From contig JAWWNJ010000110.1 in assembly GCA_037176885.1 (NCBI GenBank), forward strand, positions 804,620 to 868,619: a stretch of DNA of 64,000 nt, written 5' to 3'. The notes below the pieces were generated by a model that was not told the DNA's origin, did not search any database, and saw nothing but the letters and a program-made list of their open reading frames with translations. A program made the translations under genes and the position numbers. Origin of the DNA: Favolaschia claudopus. Taxonomy: Eukaryota > Basidiomycota > Agaricomycetes > Agaricales > Mycenaceae. Of this stretch, positions 34,517 to 45,291 are shown in pieces (within the stretch, counting starts at the first letter, position 1; each line of letters opens with the position of its first letter).

Positions 34517-35838
34517 ATGACGAAACACTCGAAGAATAATACAGCCTCTTCCATATTTTCTTATGCGGGTACGATGTTCATTCAGCCTACCAAGGCCCCG
34601 CAATATTCCCCTCTACAGAACGCAAAGCGGCAACCGAGTATGGAACAAAGCGCCAGCGACTGGGAAACGAGTCTATGCGTCGTTTTGATGCATGCTCACT
34701 TTGTCTGCAAACCGCCCGCGAACCAGTGTGTTGTAAGGACGGACATCTTTTCTGCAAAGAGTGCGCCGTAAATGATCTCCGTGCGTCCTTCCCGTCTGCT
34801 CGAGAATACAACTCAAGACTCTGCAATAGTTAGCCAGAAAAAGGATCTCAAGCGTCAAAAGGAAAAGGCCGAGCAGATCAAGAAAGAAATCGAAGGGCAA
34901 GTTGAGCGAGCCAAAGCCGCAGCTAAAGAGCGCGTCCTGCGGGACTTTGAACGCGGTCAACTAGGGCTTGCATCTTCCTCCAAAGCTGCCGTCTCCTCTG
35001 CAGAATCCAGTTCAGTCGGGACCAAGCGCGCGTTCTCCACCGCATTCGAATTCTCGCCTTCTCATGTCTCTGATCTTGTTGCGCAAGCCGAGGCTGCCGC
35101 CGCCCGTGCTATTTCCCAGGAACAAGCTGAAGCTGCTAAAGGCCTTCTGCCCGACTTTTGGCTCCCGTCTTTGACTCCGACTTTCGATGGCGTTGCGCAG
35201 CGTGATTTTGTAGCCGCCGGCGGCACCTCTGGAGAATTCAAGATGGGAGCAGTTTGCCGAGGGGGTGGAGAACGGCATTCATTTGCGTATGGCGTTGGCT
35301 CTGATTTTTTTTTACACCACACATAATTCTGTTGGGTAGGTTGAAGGACCTGACGCCGGTCAAATTCACAGTTCATACTGAGTCAAGTGCAGACGCTGGC
35401 TCAAAAGGAAAGCCTCCCGGCGACGCGGTTTGCCCGTCTTGTCTGAAGAAACTGTCCAACAATGTTATCATGTTTTGTGCGTTGAGTGTATCTCTTTCGT
35501 CCCGTGGCTAATGTCTATTCTTCAGTGATGAAACCGTGTTCGCATGTCATTTGTCGAACGTGCACTGAGACCTTAGTTAAACTGGAAGCGCCGCCTTCAA
35601 ACCGTGAAACTCCTTCCTCTTCTAACGTCGCTTCCACCCCACAAAGAGAGGTACACACATGTGTCGTTTGTGATGCACAATTAAGGAGGAAAGATATAAT
35701 CGAACTCAAACGGGAAGGTGAGAGAGCGGCATGAATGGTTTCACCGAGGTATAGTATTAATGGCTTTCAACAGGTACAGGCTTCGCCGGTGGCGGTCTGG
35801 CTGAGACCAGTCGAACGGGTATTTCCTTCCAAGCTTGA
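34517..35838 (+). CDS. NOSIP-type U-box/RING E3 ubiquitin ligase
   Basis: ATG at 34517 gives MTKHSKNNTASSIFSYAERK (first intron about 34569-34618), ATEYGTKRQRLGNESMRRFD and ACSLCLQTAREPVCCKDGHL with FCKECAVNDL, the N-terminal zf-NOSIP/RING half. A helical LEQKKDLKRQKEKAEQIKKE region and an Ala-rich linker follow. The C-terminal RING is VCPSCLKKLSNNVIMFLMKP, CSHVICRTCTETLV and CVVCDAQLRRKDIIELKREG. The protein ends in TGFAGGGLAETSRTGISFQA at 35838, a tail typical of NOSIP orthologues. Human NOSIP is a nuclear/cytoplasmic ubiquitin ligase also found with spliceosomes. About five introns are required. Confidence 0.92.
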
Positions 35839-36207
35839 TGTCTCCGGTGAGAGTCGTGACGGTACACCTGTTAAACAGTTTTAAAACATACCGCTGGTCA
35901 CCGCGCACCATATTATATATTAACGTCGGAAGTGATGTTCCAATATTTATGCGCGGAGGTAGCCATTTCGTACTCTAAAACATGAAAGAACGGGAAGCAT
36001 TGTACTGAGTCGTTGAAAAAGCGCGACCGCATCTCGCGACTGTTTCAGGCAACGCGAACAAGATAATACAGAAGGGTCAGAGAACGCGGAGAGTTTGTAA
36101 ACAAGTGATTACGTCAGTGGCTGTGCCGTTTCCGTTTCCTGAAGTTTCTGACCACGACGACGACGGGCTGTTGACGCCGTCTTCTTCAGCGAGCTCATCG
36201 TATTACC
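35839..36207 (+). promoter_or_regulatory. upstream region of the DUF7137 gene
   Basis: About 370 bp without a gene between two genes on the same strand. A TTACGTCA word at about 36107, the reverse complement of TGACGTAA and similar to ATF/CREB-type bZIP sites, lies about 100 bp before the downstream start codon. This is a single word match, so any regulatory meaning is speculative. Confidence 0.25.
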
Positions 36208-36963
36208 ATGTCTGCTTCCCCCAATAACTCCTCATCCGCTCCAGCCTCCGTCTCGTCCGTTCCACCTAGCGGCAGTAATAGCGCTCCTGGCAACTCCGAA
36301 TCCAATGGCCTGTCTATCGCGCAAACTCTGCCCCCAGGTTTCGCCAGCATCACCGCGCCTCCACAAACTGCTACCAGCTTCTTCAAAATTGCGCCCAATC
36401 AGCTCATCACCATCGGGTGGAATCTCACTAGCGTCATCGCGACCCCAACGAGCCTGACGCTTAGCGCAGTGTGTGACAATGGAAATACTTACCCTGTGGG
36501 GCCGGATGAGTCTGGGAGGGTCGCGGGGACGGATACGCAAGTTATTTGGGACGTCTATTCGTATAATCAGGTACGTGTTCTTTGCAACGACAAGTGGAGA
36601 CCATTCACAGAACGACTGCAGGCGCATCCCGGAACACAGCTCGCTCAGGCATCGTATACACTCCACATGTATGATGATCGTGGGCCAACCGCTACCGCCC
36701 GTGCAGGATTTATGAGCCCTAATACTGCCCTCGCTTTTGCGTTGTATACCCCCCAAGGATACACACCTCTGTCTAGTGGTTAGTTCGGTTGATATTTACT
36801 TCACCTTGGTAGCTGTACTGATCATATCATCACATTAGGCTGGTCATGTACGGGCTGCAGCTCCGCTTTATCCACCCGCCCCCCTGCCGTTGCTACAGCT
36901 CTCTTCGTTTCCATTCTCCTCATGGTATTTTCTGGCATGAGGATCCTGCGACGGTTAGCATAG
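36208..36963 (+). CDS. DUF7137 single-pass membrane protein
   Basis: ATG at 36208 opens a Ser/Pro/Asn-rich segment (MSASPNNSSSAPASVSSVPP). The conserved region is SIAQTLPPGFASITAPPQTA, TSFFKIAPNQLITIGWNLTS, TQVIWDVYSYNQ and, after an intron (about 36571-36622), ASYTLHMYDDRGPTATARAG and FMSPNTALAFALYTPQGYTP. A second intron (about 36781-36839) precedes WSCTGCSS and the C-terminal membrane helix VATALFVSILLMVFSGMRIL. The chain ends RRLA at 36963. The layout matches fungal DUF7137 proteins, usually predicted to be extracytoplasmic with a C-terminal anchor. Function is unknown. I do not see an N-terminal signal peptide, so the true start may lie upstream in a missed exon. Confidence 0.75.
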
Positions 36964-39250
36964 TCGTCTTGATCTTATCTTGGACCGTACACAGGCGTGG
37001 CTGATTCGCAATGTCATGGACTATCTTCATCCTCATTCACTACGGTTTTCATAGCCTCTCTTTCTGTTTTCAGTATGACCCTCATGACACGCACGCATTG
37101 CACACACACCACCACATCGGACTAGTACATTTCACAATGAGGCTGCTCAGCGGCAAGCATAGACAGTAGTACAGTATTCGAGTAGTTTGCTTGGTTGAAA
37201 ATCGGCATAAGTTAAGTAATAGACTGTATTCCCGTAATTACCACACCGGAAAAGAAACTCTTTCTCGAGGTCTGAAAGGACTTCCAAGGGCAAGAAGAGG
37301 ATGGTGATGTCTGGGATGTTTGCTAGCAATGCAGACAACGAGGCCCCGGGAAGCTCCCGCAAAGGATAGTACTGAAAAGTGGCTTTTTCAGGCCCATAAT
37401 CCGCGCTAGTCTAGTGTTTACTGCGGGGGTCTGACCGTGTACCTGAAGTATTATGTAATATCATGTAAGCAGAGTTCGAGTCGCGTGGATCTCCAAACAC
37501 GACTTCCGTAAAATCTTTGTGGGCAGCTCACTCTTTATATGCGAAAGTATGATTCTGTCGCCTCAGAATCTTCAAAAGGGACCCGCGATATCTTGCGGGC
37601 AATACACACGTTTTCGGTCTTGGACTTTCGGCCGAAACGGACCCGACATTGCAAGAACACAACTGGGAATCTGCTTTTCTTGAAACCGTGCTGTAGATAT
37701 CTCAGAGAGTATTTCAAAACACTAATCAAATCTTTAAATGAGTATACCACCTTGCAATGATGTTTGTATTGGGAGAAGGGAAGCAGAGGTACGAAGTTCG
37801 GACATTGCCGGCTTACATGATATTAGATAATACAATCACTACACAATCAGACCCCCACGGTAAGGAACAGACTCTATGTAGCGAGGGCAGCGAGCTCAAA
37901 TACATAGAGCGTCTGTCTAGGAGAGACTAATAATCCGCGAGCTCTGTCCGTAATCGGGTTTAAATGTTTGTTTACTCAAGTCTAATCGTCAAGGCAAGTC
38001 TCTTACACCACCCTCACTTCCGAACTCACCCAGTATCCCCACCTCTTAGGTCGTAAGACTAAGAGGGATACACGACATAACTCGCCCCCCCCCCCGCAGT
38101 TACTAGTCTCGTGACCAGACTCTTATGACATCCCAAAGGGAAAAAGGGGACATAGCTGGCACATACCTGGTACCAGTAGGATACCAGGTCTACTTTCCGT
38201 AAATACGCCTCTCAGATCACCTACCAAATCATGGATTACCAATCCCGTAAATAGCCGGAATCAACAGTCACACATAAGGATAAAAATATCATTCAGGCTG
38301 GCTCACTTCGACCACCATCATAAAGTGCATTTGTTGCTCGTCTGCCAATCTTCCGCTACCTTTTGCTTTGATGCCTCAGTCTACTAAGACAGTCCAGTCT
38401 ACTCCTCTCTCACGGGTTTCTGCCCACAATCATTCGAGACCAACAGACTGAGTGCTAGTGGAGATTTGGGGTAAAATGGACAGCAACGGAAATGCCCAAC
38501 ACTGTGACTTCTCAACACTGCTCCCAGTCCCGATGATAGGGCCGCTCAGCGGCTAGGCATGAAATGCCCAGAATTTATCGATTTTCGAGACCTATCAGCG
38601 GGAGAAGTGAGGCTAGGATAATAGAAGATATGCCCGACCTCGCGGGCAGTATCTTATTGCTGAGGATAGCCGACAAGCTGGCGGGACACTAACGGGTAGC
38701 AGCGGCTTAGCGACGTTTCCCTAAACATGGGTGCGAGTGCGAGACTTGACTCGCTAGAAGGGCACAGTCAGGCGCTTGAAACACGTCGAGTTGAGTGGTA
38801 AAGACCCAGAAACGGTCTTATGAATTCCTAGTACAATCTATAGACGAAAGCGTGCTATAGATGTACAACGAATCTCTTTTGAAAACAAGAAGAGATAGAG
38901 TAGATGGGCACAGATAAGACTAGAAAGACGGCTATTAGCTATTAGAGAAGGTCTAGCCACTTACCTTCAATGAATGTCCTTTCCCTGAAACCACCCTTGC
39001 CTCCCTAAAGCCCGGAGGTACTCGACGGCGCTTGAGGAGACTTATTAGGTGAAAGTTTGGGTAAAAGAAGATCAATTCACGTGATTTCGTAATTACCATT
39101 ACATCATGACGGGTAATCCGGTAATACAAGTACAGATATTCGAGAGGGAAAAATGATACCGTATCCAGTAAGTAAAATAAAGTCCCTGGGGTTATAAGAT
39201 CTATAATACCTTACAGAGCCCCCCTATCCTTTTTTGCGAAAGAATAGATT
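36964..39250. other. 2.3 kb gene-poor, AT-richer region
   Basis: No gene is recognised. The base composition is visibly AT-richer than either flank, stop codons are frequent in all frames, and many short direct and inverted words occur: CTATAG flanking 38838-38861, CTATTAG twice near 38933, and a C10 run at 38086-38095. A+T-rich decay of this type fits an old transposable-element remnant between the housekeeping block and the accessory island. I could not define long terminal repeats or terminal inverted repeats by eye. A tRNA-like pair of Pol III boxes lies at about 37,408-37,483. Confidence 0.45.
37402..37490 (+). other. tRNA-like Pol III A/B-box pair (degenerate)
   Basis: GCTAGTCTAGTGTTTAC resembles a tRNA D-arm/A-box, and about 60 nt further AGTTCGAGTCG resembles a B-box (9 of 11 to GGTTCGANTCC). 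The T-arm stem and the acceptor stem do not pair properly, so this is not a credible functional tRNA. A tRNA-derived retroelement or a decayed tRNA is possible. Confidence 0.2.
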
Positions 39251-40474
39251 TCAAACAATTGATGCAAATACCTCGGGCAGCACTATATCAGTCACTTCTT
39301 GGTCGCGCCAGTCCGCCGGGAACGTCAACTCGAACAACGCCCGCAATTCGTCAAAATCCTTCTGCCTAGGAACGACTCCTTTGAAATCTTTGTCCTCCGC
39401 GCGTGCTGCATTGTACGTCACTTTTCTGAAGAATTTATTCCAATGCCCGCGCGTACGCCAACGCATGTTGGGAGGAGATCCGAATATCTCCTTCTTGACG
39501 GATTCCAACAGCTGAAACGCTTTGGCGGAAAGATAACCTCTCATAACCCAGGTGGAGTGTTCAAAAATCTCGGGCGGAGGCCACAAAGATAAGTCAGTCT
39601 CCGGATACTTTCCTGGGATACGACCAATCAAGATTCCAATCTCACTGGGAGAAACGCAGTCCATCGTGTAAAATTCGCTGTTGTCAGCGTCGAAGAGCTT
39701 AGTGTCTCCTCTGTCGAAGTGAGTTACTTGGAGGCTTGGACCAGCGGCGTAGCGGGGGATAGCTTCGGAGCAAAACAGCTCGTAGACGTAACGAAGAACT
39801 CCCCCCATGCGAATGAAAGCGGGAGCTTGAGGGCGACCAAGAAGCATGTTCAGTTTGGCCAAATAGGCGGTATAGGTAGCGCCGGCTCCGTTGGAATTCC
39901 ATTCAAGAGGCTCGTCGACGTAGCCGGGAAGATATATGGCTGACAGAGTATTGCGCTCCAGTGACGAGATCGGCAAGTCGTTGAATTTCCTGACATCTGC
40001 CCGTTTGACGTAGAGCTCAAAGGGAATGCCATGACGAATTGCTTGCTCCAAAATTTCTTCCATCCGTCCAATGTTACGATGTTTGACCGCCAGAACCTTG
40101 AAACGCCAATGCGAACGCTCGTCAGAGAAGTGAATCCGTGCGTTGGTGAGCCACCCATCATCCCAGATGACATTGGATATAGGGCCATATACAGCGTCCA
40201 CTTCGAGAATACCGCGCGATGAAGCAAAGAATAAAATCCGCCGCATTGCTTCGCCTTCCGAGAGAATTGGTGAAGGTGAGCGTACCGCCACGGCATTAGA
40301 TGAGCCGAAGTCGTCACCGAGACCAGCTTGAAGACGGTCCGCCAATGGAGTGATTTGATGCCGACCTAAACGAATAGGAAATCCGCTTCTACGGTTAGAG
40401 GCGCTCCAAACGTCCGATAAGCGATCGCTGTTAGAGGAAGCCGGAGGCTCTTCGACAGGTAGTCCTTCAGACAT
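39251..40474 (-). CDS. uncharacterised intronless protein, 407 aa
   Basis: A single open frame of 407 codons starts at 40474 (MSEGLPVEEPPASSNSDRLS) and stops at 39251, with no intron. Recognisable landmarks are an N-terminal Ser/Pro-rich segment (SPSPILSEGEAMRRI), a mixed alpha/beta central region (WLTNARIHFSDERSHWRFKV, HGIPFELYVKRADVRKFNDL), LPGYVDEPLEWNSNGAGATY and a Trp/Arg-rich end (RWRTRGHWNKFFRKVTYNAA). I know no domain matching this. The intronless structure, unlike the intron-rich neighbours, and its position between a decayed stretch and the island suggest an element-borne or recently spread gene. This is inference only. Confidence 0.6.
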   Translation of the reverse strand: MSEGLPVEEPPASSNSDRLSDVWSASNRRSGFPIRLGRHQITPLADRLQAGLGDDFGSSNAVAVRSPSPILSEGEAMRRILFFASSRGILEVDAVYGPISNVIWDDGWLTNARIHFSDERSHWRFKVLAVKHRNIGRMEEILEQAIRHGIPFELYVKRADVRKFNDLPISSLERNTLSAIYLPGYVDEPLEWNSNGAGATYTAYLAKLNMLLGRPQAPAFIRMGGVLRYVYELFCSEAIPRYAAGPSLQVTHFDRGDTKLFDADNSEFYTMDCVSPSEIGILIGRIPGKYPETDLSLWPPPEIFEHSTWVMRGYLSAKAFQLLESVKKEIFGSPPNMRWRTRGHWNKFFRKVTYNAARAEDKDFKGVVPRQKDFDELRALFELTFPADWRDQEVTDIVLPEVFASIV

Positions 40475-41091
40475 ACGATGAACCCATTCCGACAGTCCAT
40501 TTAGTAGACTTTTTACAAAAAGTAGTGGGGATGGCCAGATATCTTTTGCAAAAACATGTGAGCTTACCCACGCAAGCCTCGGGGCTGTTGATGGGGCCTC
40601 GGCAAGGCTTGTCGGAGTTTGAAATACACCATCAACATCAGAATTGATGCCTTTGATGATCCCGGGGCGATTTTTTATTAATTTAATGCAATTTAATGCT
40701 CCGTTGCCCTCGGAATTTGTGTCCGGCTCGGAACAGTGTCGGAACGCTTTCCGTGCCTTTCCGAGGCCTTACGTTGCCTGTACTTGTCAAGAAAAGGAAG
40801 CCATCAATTACGGAAAACATATTGAGCGGGAATTGATGTGGGGCTTTCCACCTTCTTCCCAGCCTCTACATCGATCCCACCGCAAGAAAACAGTACGAAC
40901 ACCTTCCCCCCCTCTCGCTCCCCCTCCTCCTGCGTGTATACGTCCCTCTCGCGTCGAATCACTCGAAAAATTCACCACATCAATCGGCAGCGGGGTTGGT
41001 CGTAGCGGTCTCCGTGGCAGCGCCTGTCGGTTGTCTGTGAAGATATTAGCTTGTAAGTGTAAACCCTCAGCACAGGCGGGTCCTCTGGTAC
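40475..41091. other. 617-bp intergenic region
   Basis: Nothing recognisable. A 220-codon + strand frame (40644-41306) overlaps the 3' exon of the next minus-strand gene and has no domain. The GC-rich repeats in it look like a shadow of that gene. Confidence 0.4.
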
Positions 41092-43572
41092 TTACACAAG
41101 CCTTTCAAGCACCCAGAACATATCCTCCACCGCCTCATCCCAGTCTCCGCACGGCATCCTTTCAGCAGCCTTCCACCAACGAAGGCAGATCAACGCGTTC
41201 AGGAGCCCGTTTGGACCGGTCTGCGCACGCAACTCGGACCAGTCGCCCTCTCCCGCTCGTACCAGACGCCGCCCATTGCTCGAACGCGTCCTCCATTGGG
41301 GGTTAATCGCCACCCACCACAACCACCACGTCACGGAGAATCCAAACAAGTCGGTAAGCGCAGGCTGGGGGCCCCCAACGCGCTTCCGCTGGATCCATCC
41401 CTTCACCTCCGACGGCCGTTGTTTGGTCTTCAGCCCTTTCGCCTGCGATTTCAGGTCAGTACACATACCCATTCGTAACCGCAGGTCCACTTACAGGTCC
41501 ATCAAAGTCAGCGTTCGTCTCACATTTCCACCACAGGTCGACCACCTTCTTCCACAAATCGCCGCATTCGCCATTTAGCAGCTGCGCCTTTGAATCCCTT
41601 GCCCAGTTGGGCACCCCATCAACCCTTTGCAACGATTCTCTCCCGGCCGTCTCTTCGCAGTGCGCCCCCCTCCGACGCTACCACTTCCACCCCTGGCATC
41701 ACCGTTTGCCTCCCCGTCACTACTTCCGCTCCCGCTCTCGTCGTCGTCGTACCCGTCCTCGTCAGCCGCCCTCTTCCTTCGCTTACCGCTTGGACCCTCC
41801 ACGTCCTCGTCGGGTTTCCTCTTATTCGCAGCCCGCAACTCCGCCATCATCGACGACACCGAATTTTTTAGACCCAGCTTTTCAAGTTGCTCGTTACTCC
41901 AGGCTATGTTGCTCTCCCGCGTCTGGAAGAGAACATTGCCGCCCTCCAGTTCCCTGAGGCAATCCGCCTGGGAGCCAGGGGTCATCGCTCTCACTTGGCG
42001 CCTCAGCGGCGACTTCACCAGCGGCATAGCGTCGAGCCGCGCCTCGACGTCGTTATCCTCGTCCCAATCTTCCTCTTCCCCATCCCAATCTTCTTCTTCC
42101 TCGTCTTCGGCATCGTCCTGGGCTGCATCATTTCTCGCTTTCTCCTTCGCACTGCGCTTCCCGCCCCGCCTCTTACCTCCCTCCTTTTCCGCCGCGTCGC
42201 CTTGGTGTGCTTTGCCTGCAACGTCTTTAGCGCCGCGCTTTCCACCGCGCTTCCCACCGCGCTTTTTCTCTCCTTCTTTATCGCGCTGCTCGTTGCCGTC
42301 GGCGGTGGGTGCGGAGTCGGCGGAGGGCGTGGAGTCGGTGGCGGGCGTGGAGTCGGTGGCGGGCGTGGAGTCGGCGACGGGCGCGGGGTCGGCTGCGGGG
42401 AGCGTAGAACCGGCTGGGACCGTCGATGGGATTGCCTCAGCTGCGCTCGCCAGCGGTGTCAGCGGACCTGTCGCATCGGGCTGGGCGGCTTTGCTATGGG
42501 GTGAGATGACGGCTGCTTCTAGTAAGGTAAGCACCTACCGCCCGCTAACAGGTATCTCATCCACTGATCCATGATACCTTTGAAACCCCTAGGATCCCAA
42601 GCGTTCAGTTTCAAACCCTGCGTCCCCTCGGCCGTTGCTTGCGAAGTACGGATGTCGAACCGACCGTCAATCACCGTGCCCGTTACGAGGAGCACATGCG
42701 AGCCGGTTAGAGCGCGGAGAGAGTCGAGGAGCGGTTGAACGGTTACCGCCAAACGTTCACGCGCCCTGGAATCGTACGGTGAGTACAAACTTGTAAACAG
42801 CGCAAACATGAGGCACTGACTCTCGTTGCAGGTCCGCCTCCTTCACCTCCGCCGCCCCGGCGCCTTCGCCTGTCTTGTATTCAGTCATCGCCACCTCGAA
42901 CTCTTCATCCACCCTAGCCTTCAAGGCTTCCCGGTATTCCTCCGTCTCTTCCGCCAGCAACTCCCGTGCGACCACACCGCGCTCCTTGATGCAATTTTTC
43001 TTGCCGACCAGCTCCGGGTATCTTTCTTTGAATCGCTGCTGTATCTTCGCCAACGCTTCCTCGTCCTGCATATACGACTGGTACAGCGCCAGACGCCTGG
43101 GCGCTTGCTCGTCGGCGCGTCGCAGCTGGGCAAGCCATCTTGCAAATGGATTCGACGCGCCCTTGCTTGTGCGAGCGTACGAAAACCATCGTTTTATCTT
43201 CTACACGATATTCAGCCCAGCCTCTGCCGCAGCGTAGGATTCGCTTACCGTCTCCGTCTCCGACTTCACTTTCTTCATCTCTTCCTTCTCGTCTGTCGTC
43301 AACTCGCCGTCGGGTTTCATAGGGTAGGTCGACATGTCCTCAGGCGGTTCTTCGTTTAACGCCAGCGTCCAGGGAAAGCGCCGCCAGTATTCAGCCCAGA
43401 CACCCTTCCACCAATCACGCGTCTTTCCGTCAGCAGACGCCTTGCAGAAATCGTCGATTAACGAGCGGAGAAATTCCCGCCGAGCCCCATGAAAATCTCC
43501 TGGGTTGCCGCGTTTCTTTTGCGCGCCCTCGTCCTTTTTCGCGTCTTTCCTTGTCGCCTTTTCCTTTGCCAT
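41092..43572 (-). CDS. large island protein with HTH-like motif and Trp-rich C-terminus (set 1)
   Basis: The start at 43572 gives MAKEKATRKDAKKDEGAQKK, then GDFHGARREFLRSLIDDFC and a Trp-rich WKGVWAEYWRRFPW. A 47-nt intron (about 43201-43247) joins SETET to KIKRWFSYARTSKG, a stretch resembling the recognition helix of homeodomains (K.WF..R). Next come LYQSYMQDEEALAKIQQRFK, VARELLAEETEEYREALKAR and DSLRALTGSHVLLVTGTVID. A Lys/Glu-rich low-complexity region contains DSTPAT repeats (42313-42384). The C-terminus has DLWKKVVDLWWKCE, WIQRKRVGGPQPALTDLFGF and VTWWLWWVAINPQW, ending WVLERLV at 41092. Block order is shared with the gene at 49578-52516, so the two are paralogues. I recall many such multi-copy hypothetical proteins in basidiomycetes. 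DNA binding is inferred, not shown. Confidence 0.72.
42313..42384 (-). repeat. 18-nt coding minisatellite (four units)
   Basis: Four 18-nt units of the form GGAGTCGGTGGCGGGCGT lie head to tail inside the large island gene and encode DSTPAT-type hexapeptides on the minus strand. The middle two units are identical, suggesting recent slippage. Confidence 0.8.
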
Positions 43573-44004
43573 GAAGAACTTGGGAGTAGAGCACAGAACC
43601 GAGCAACGAACGACGTTTTTACATACAATACTACAAGTTCCGCACGTACCGCTACCACAGCCACTGTACTTACTATCTAGAAACCTCAAATTCAAAGTAC
43701 TTCGTAGATTCACTCCTGAGTTGTACAAGAAAAGAATATATTTTACAAGTCAACAATGCTACATACATGAAAGAGAAATAAAGACAAGATACTCAGCAAA
43801 CTCGATATGATACATGCGATGACAACACGACACAGACGATACGACAACTCGGCGATACAAGGCTACGAAACAAGACAATGGAGGGGGCAGGCGGCGAGGG
43901 ATGTAACAAGAAAGGGAAGATAGTAAGGAGGGGGTGGAGTCCGTAGATATGGAACGTAGATATAGGCGTCCGAGTATACAAGAAAGGAAGAAAGCGCGAC
44001 AAAC
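43573..44004. other. 432-bp intergenic region
   Basis: This lies between the start of the large island gene and the 3' end of the next minus-strand gene. No gene is seen. Purine-rich words (AAGAAAAGAATA, GAAAGAGAAATAAAGA) occur. It presumably contains one promoter and one 3' end. Confidence 0.4.
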
Positions 44005-45113
44005 CTACGACGACGACGGACCCATCCTGCCATCCCGCACCGGACGACCGGCGATGCGCACACCCACCGCCCACCCGTGCATTTGCTCCAAGATGGTCTC
44101 ATCCGCACAATACATCAAGGTAAACATGGGGCCCATCCCGCGATCCATTGCCGCGCGCACAGCCGCCTCGGGCTCGCTCCAAGATTGGTTGCGCAAGCCC
44201 TTGATGCCCCAAAGAAGGCTGCCCGGCGGAGGGAAGAGGTCGTCATCGTCGAAGGTGTACTCGATGTCGCTCAACGAGCGTGGGGAGGACTGAGGAGACG
44301 AAGAGGGCATGTCGGTGGACAAGTCGCTGATGTTGGACAAGTCGCTTGAGTTGAACGACAATACGGATGACGCGGTGGGCGGACGTGCGGGAGACGAGGT
44401 TACGGGGGGTAGATTCGCCGGGGACGACACGGGCGCCGGGGACGACACGGGCATGGTGCGCATAAAACGCGGGGTAGCAGGGGCGCGGGAAGCCGACGGG
44501 GAGGTCGGGAACGCAGACGAAAAAACCGTTCCGGTGCTGCGCGGCCATTGGTAGGTCGATGGAGAGAAGGGAGACGCGCTGGAGAGATCAAAGGGGGAAG
44601 CGAGGGTCTGGGTACCAGCCGGAGGCGTGAGGGGACGACGGGGGGGAAGGTTGAAGGCGGAAGTGGAAGGAGGGGGAGAGACGATCGAGGCCGCAGGGAT
44701 GGGCAAGGTCGAGGCAGGTGCGGTGCACACGATGCCATTGCGAACGACGGACGTGGGGGCGCTAAAGCCTTTTGGGAGCTTGGGGTTGGGGCAACCGTCC
44801 TTGTGGTGCTCGTCGCAGAGGATGGCCCAAGCCTCCTCGACGCCGCCAGGGCCGCCCCAACGCCTGACGGATCTTCTGACGGCGCCCGAAAAGCCGACGA
44901 TTTGCTCATTCGCACGAAGGCTGATGAAGGTGAGCACTCAAAACCTAGAAACCGATAGAAGACAAAAACTCACGGGCAGTCGAAGACTCCAACGCCGCAA
45001 TGGCCAGCGCCGATGAGGTGGAAGCGGCCTGCGGGGTCTGAGTCGACGGCGAAGGTGTCGTCGTAGGTGCCAGAGGCGTAGTAAAGAGGCAAGCAGCGAG
45101 TTCGCATCTGCAT
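44005..45113 (-). CDS. viroplasmin/RNase H1-N-like domain protein (set 1)
   Basis: The start at 45113 gives MQMRTRCLPLYYASGTYDDT and FHLIGAGHCGVGVFDCP. An intron (about 44928-44976) joins in frame to LRANEQIVGFSGAVRRSVRR and WGGPGGVEEAWAILCDEHH. The spacing of G..GVF, GFSGAV and EAW...C resembles the small RNase H1 N-terminal/viroplasmin-type fold (Pfam Cauli_VI), known for binding RNA:DNA hybrids or dsRNA. About 180 disordered Ser/Pro/Thr-rich residues follow, with a C-terminal block (SLLWGIKGLRNQSWSEPEAA, MFTLMYCADETILEQMHGW) of unknown type. The chain ends at 44005. The domain call is more tentative than for the copies at 53057 and 54986, because spacing differs. Confidence 0.6.
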
Positions 45114-45291
45114 TTTTAGAAAGTTTGAAGTTGGGATTTTTTGCAAAAAAAAGGTGGGGGTTGGTGGACAAGGTGGAGGGATGCTCGCTTCAGTCACATG
45201 GGAAGCTATATAGTGGCTTGCGCCACAGTTCCCGCGGTAAGTGCGCACCCTACGTTTCTTCTTCTTCCTCCCAAATCTCAGCGCAAAGACG

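Noticed and set aside
37402..37490. Functional tRNA gene on the plus strand
   Set aside because: T-stem and acceptor stem mismatched; only promoter-like boxes remain.
38086..38095. CRISPR-like or structured repeat array around the C-run
   Set aside because: Only a single homopolymer run and scattered short words; no regular repeat-spacer pattern, and the organism is a fungus.
36964..39250. Complete LTR retrotransposon
   Set aside because: No long direct repeats, primer-binding site or reverse-transcriptase/integrase coding fragments could be identified by eye.
41627..42574. 315-codon + strand frame rich in Ser/Pro/Leu
   Set aside because: Antisense to the low-complexity Lys/Glu/Ala-rich part of the large island gene, whose flanking exons have a conserved paralogue; shadow frame.
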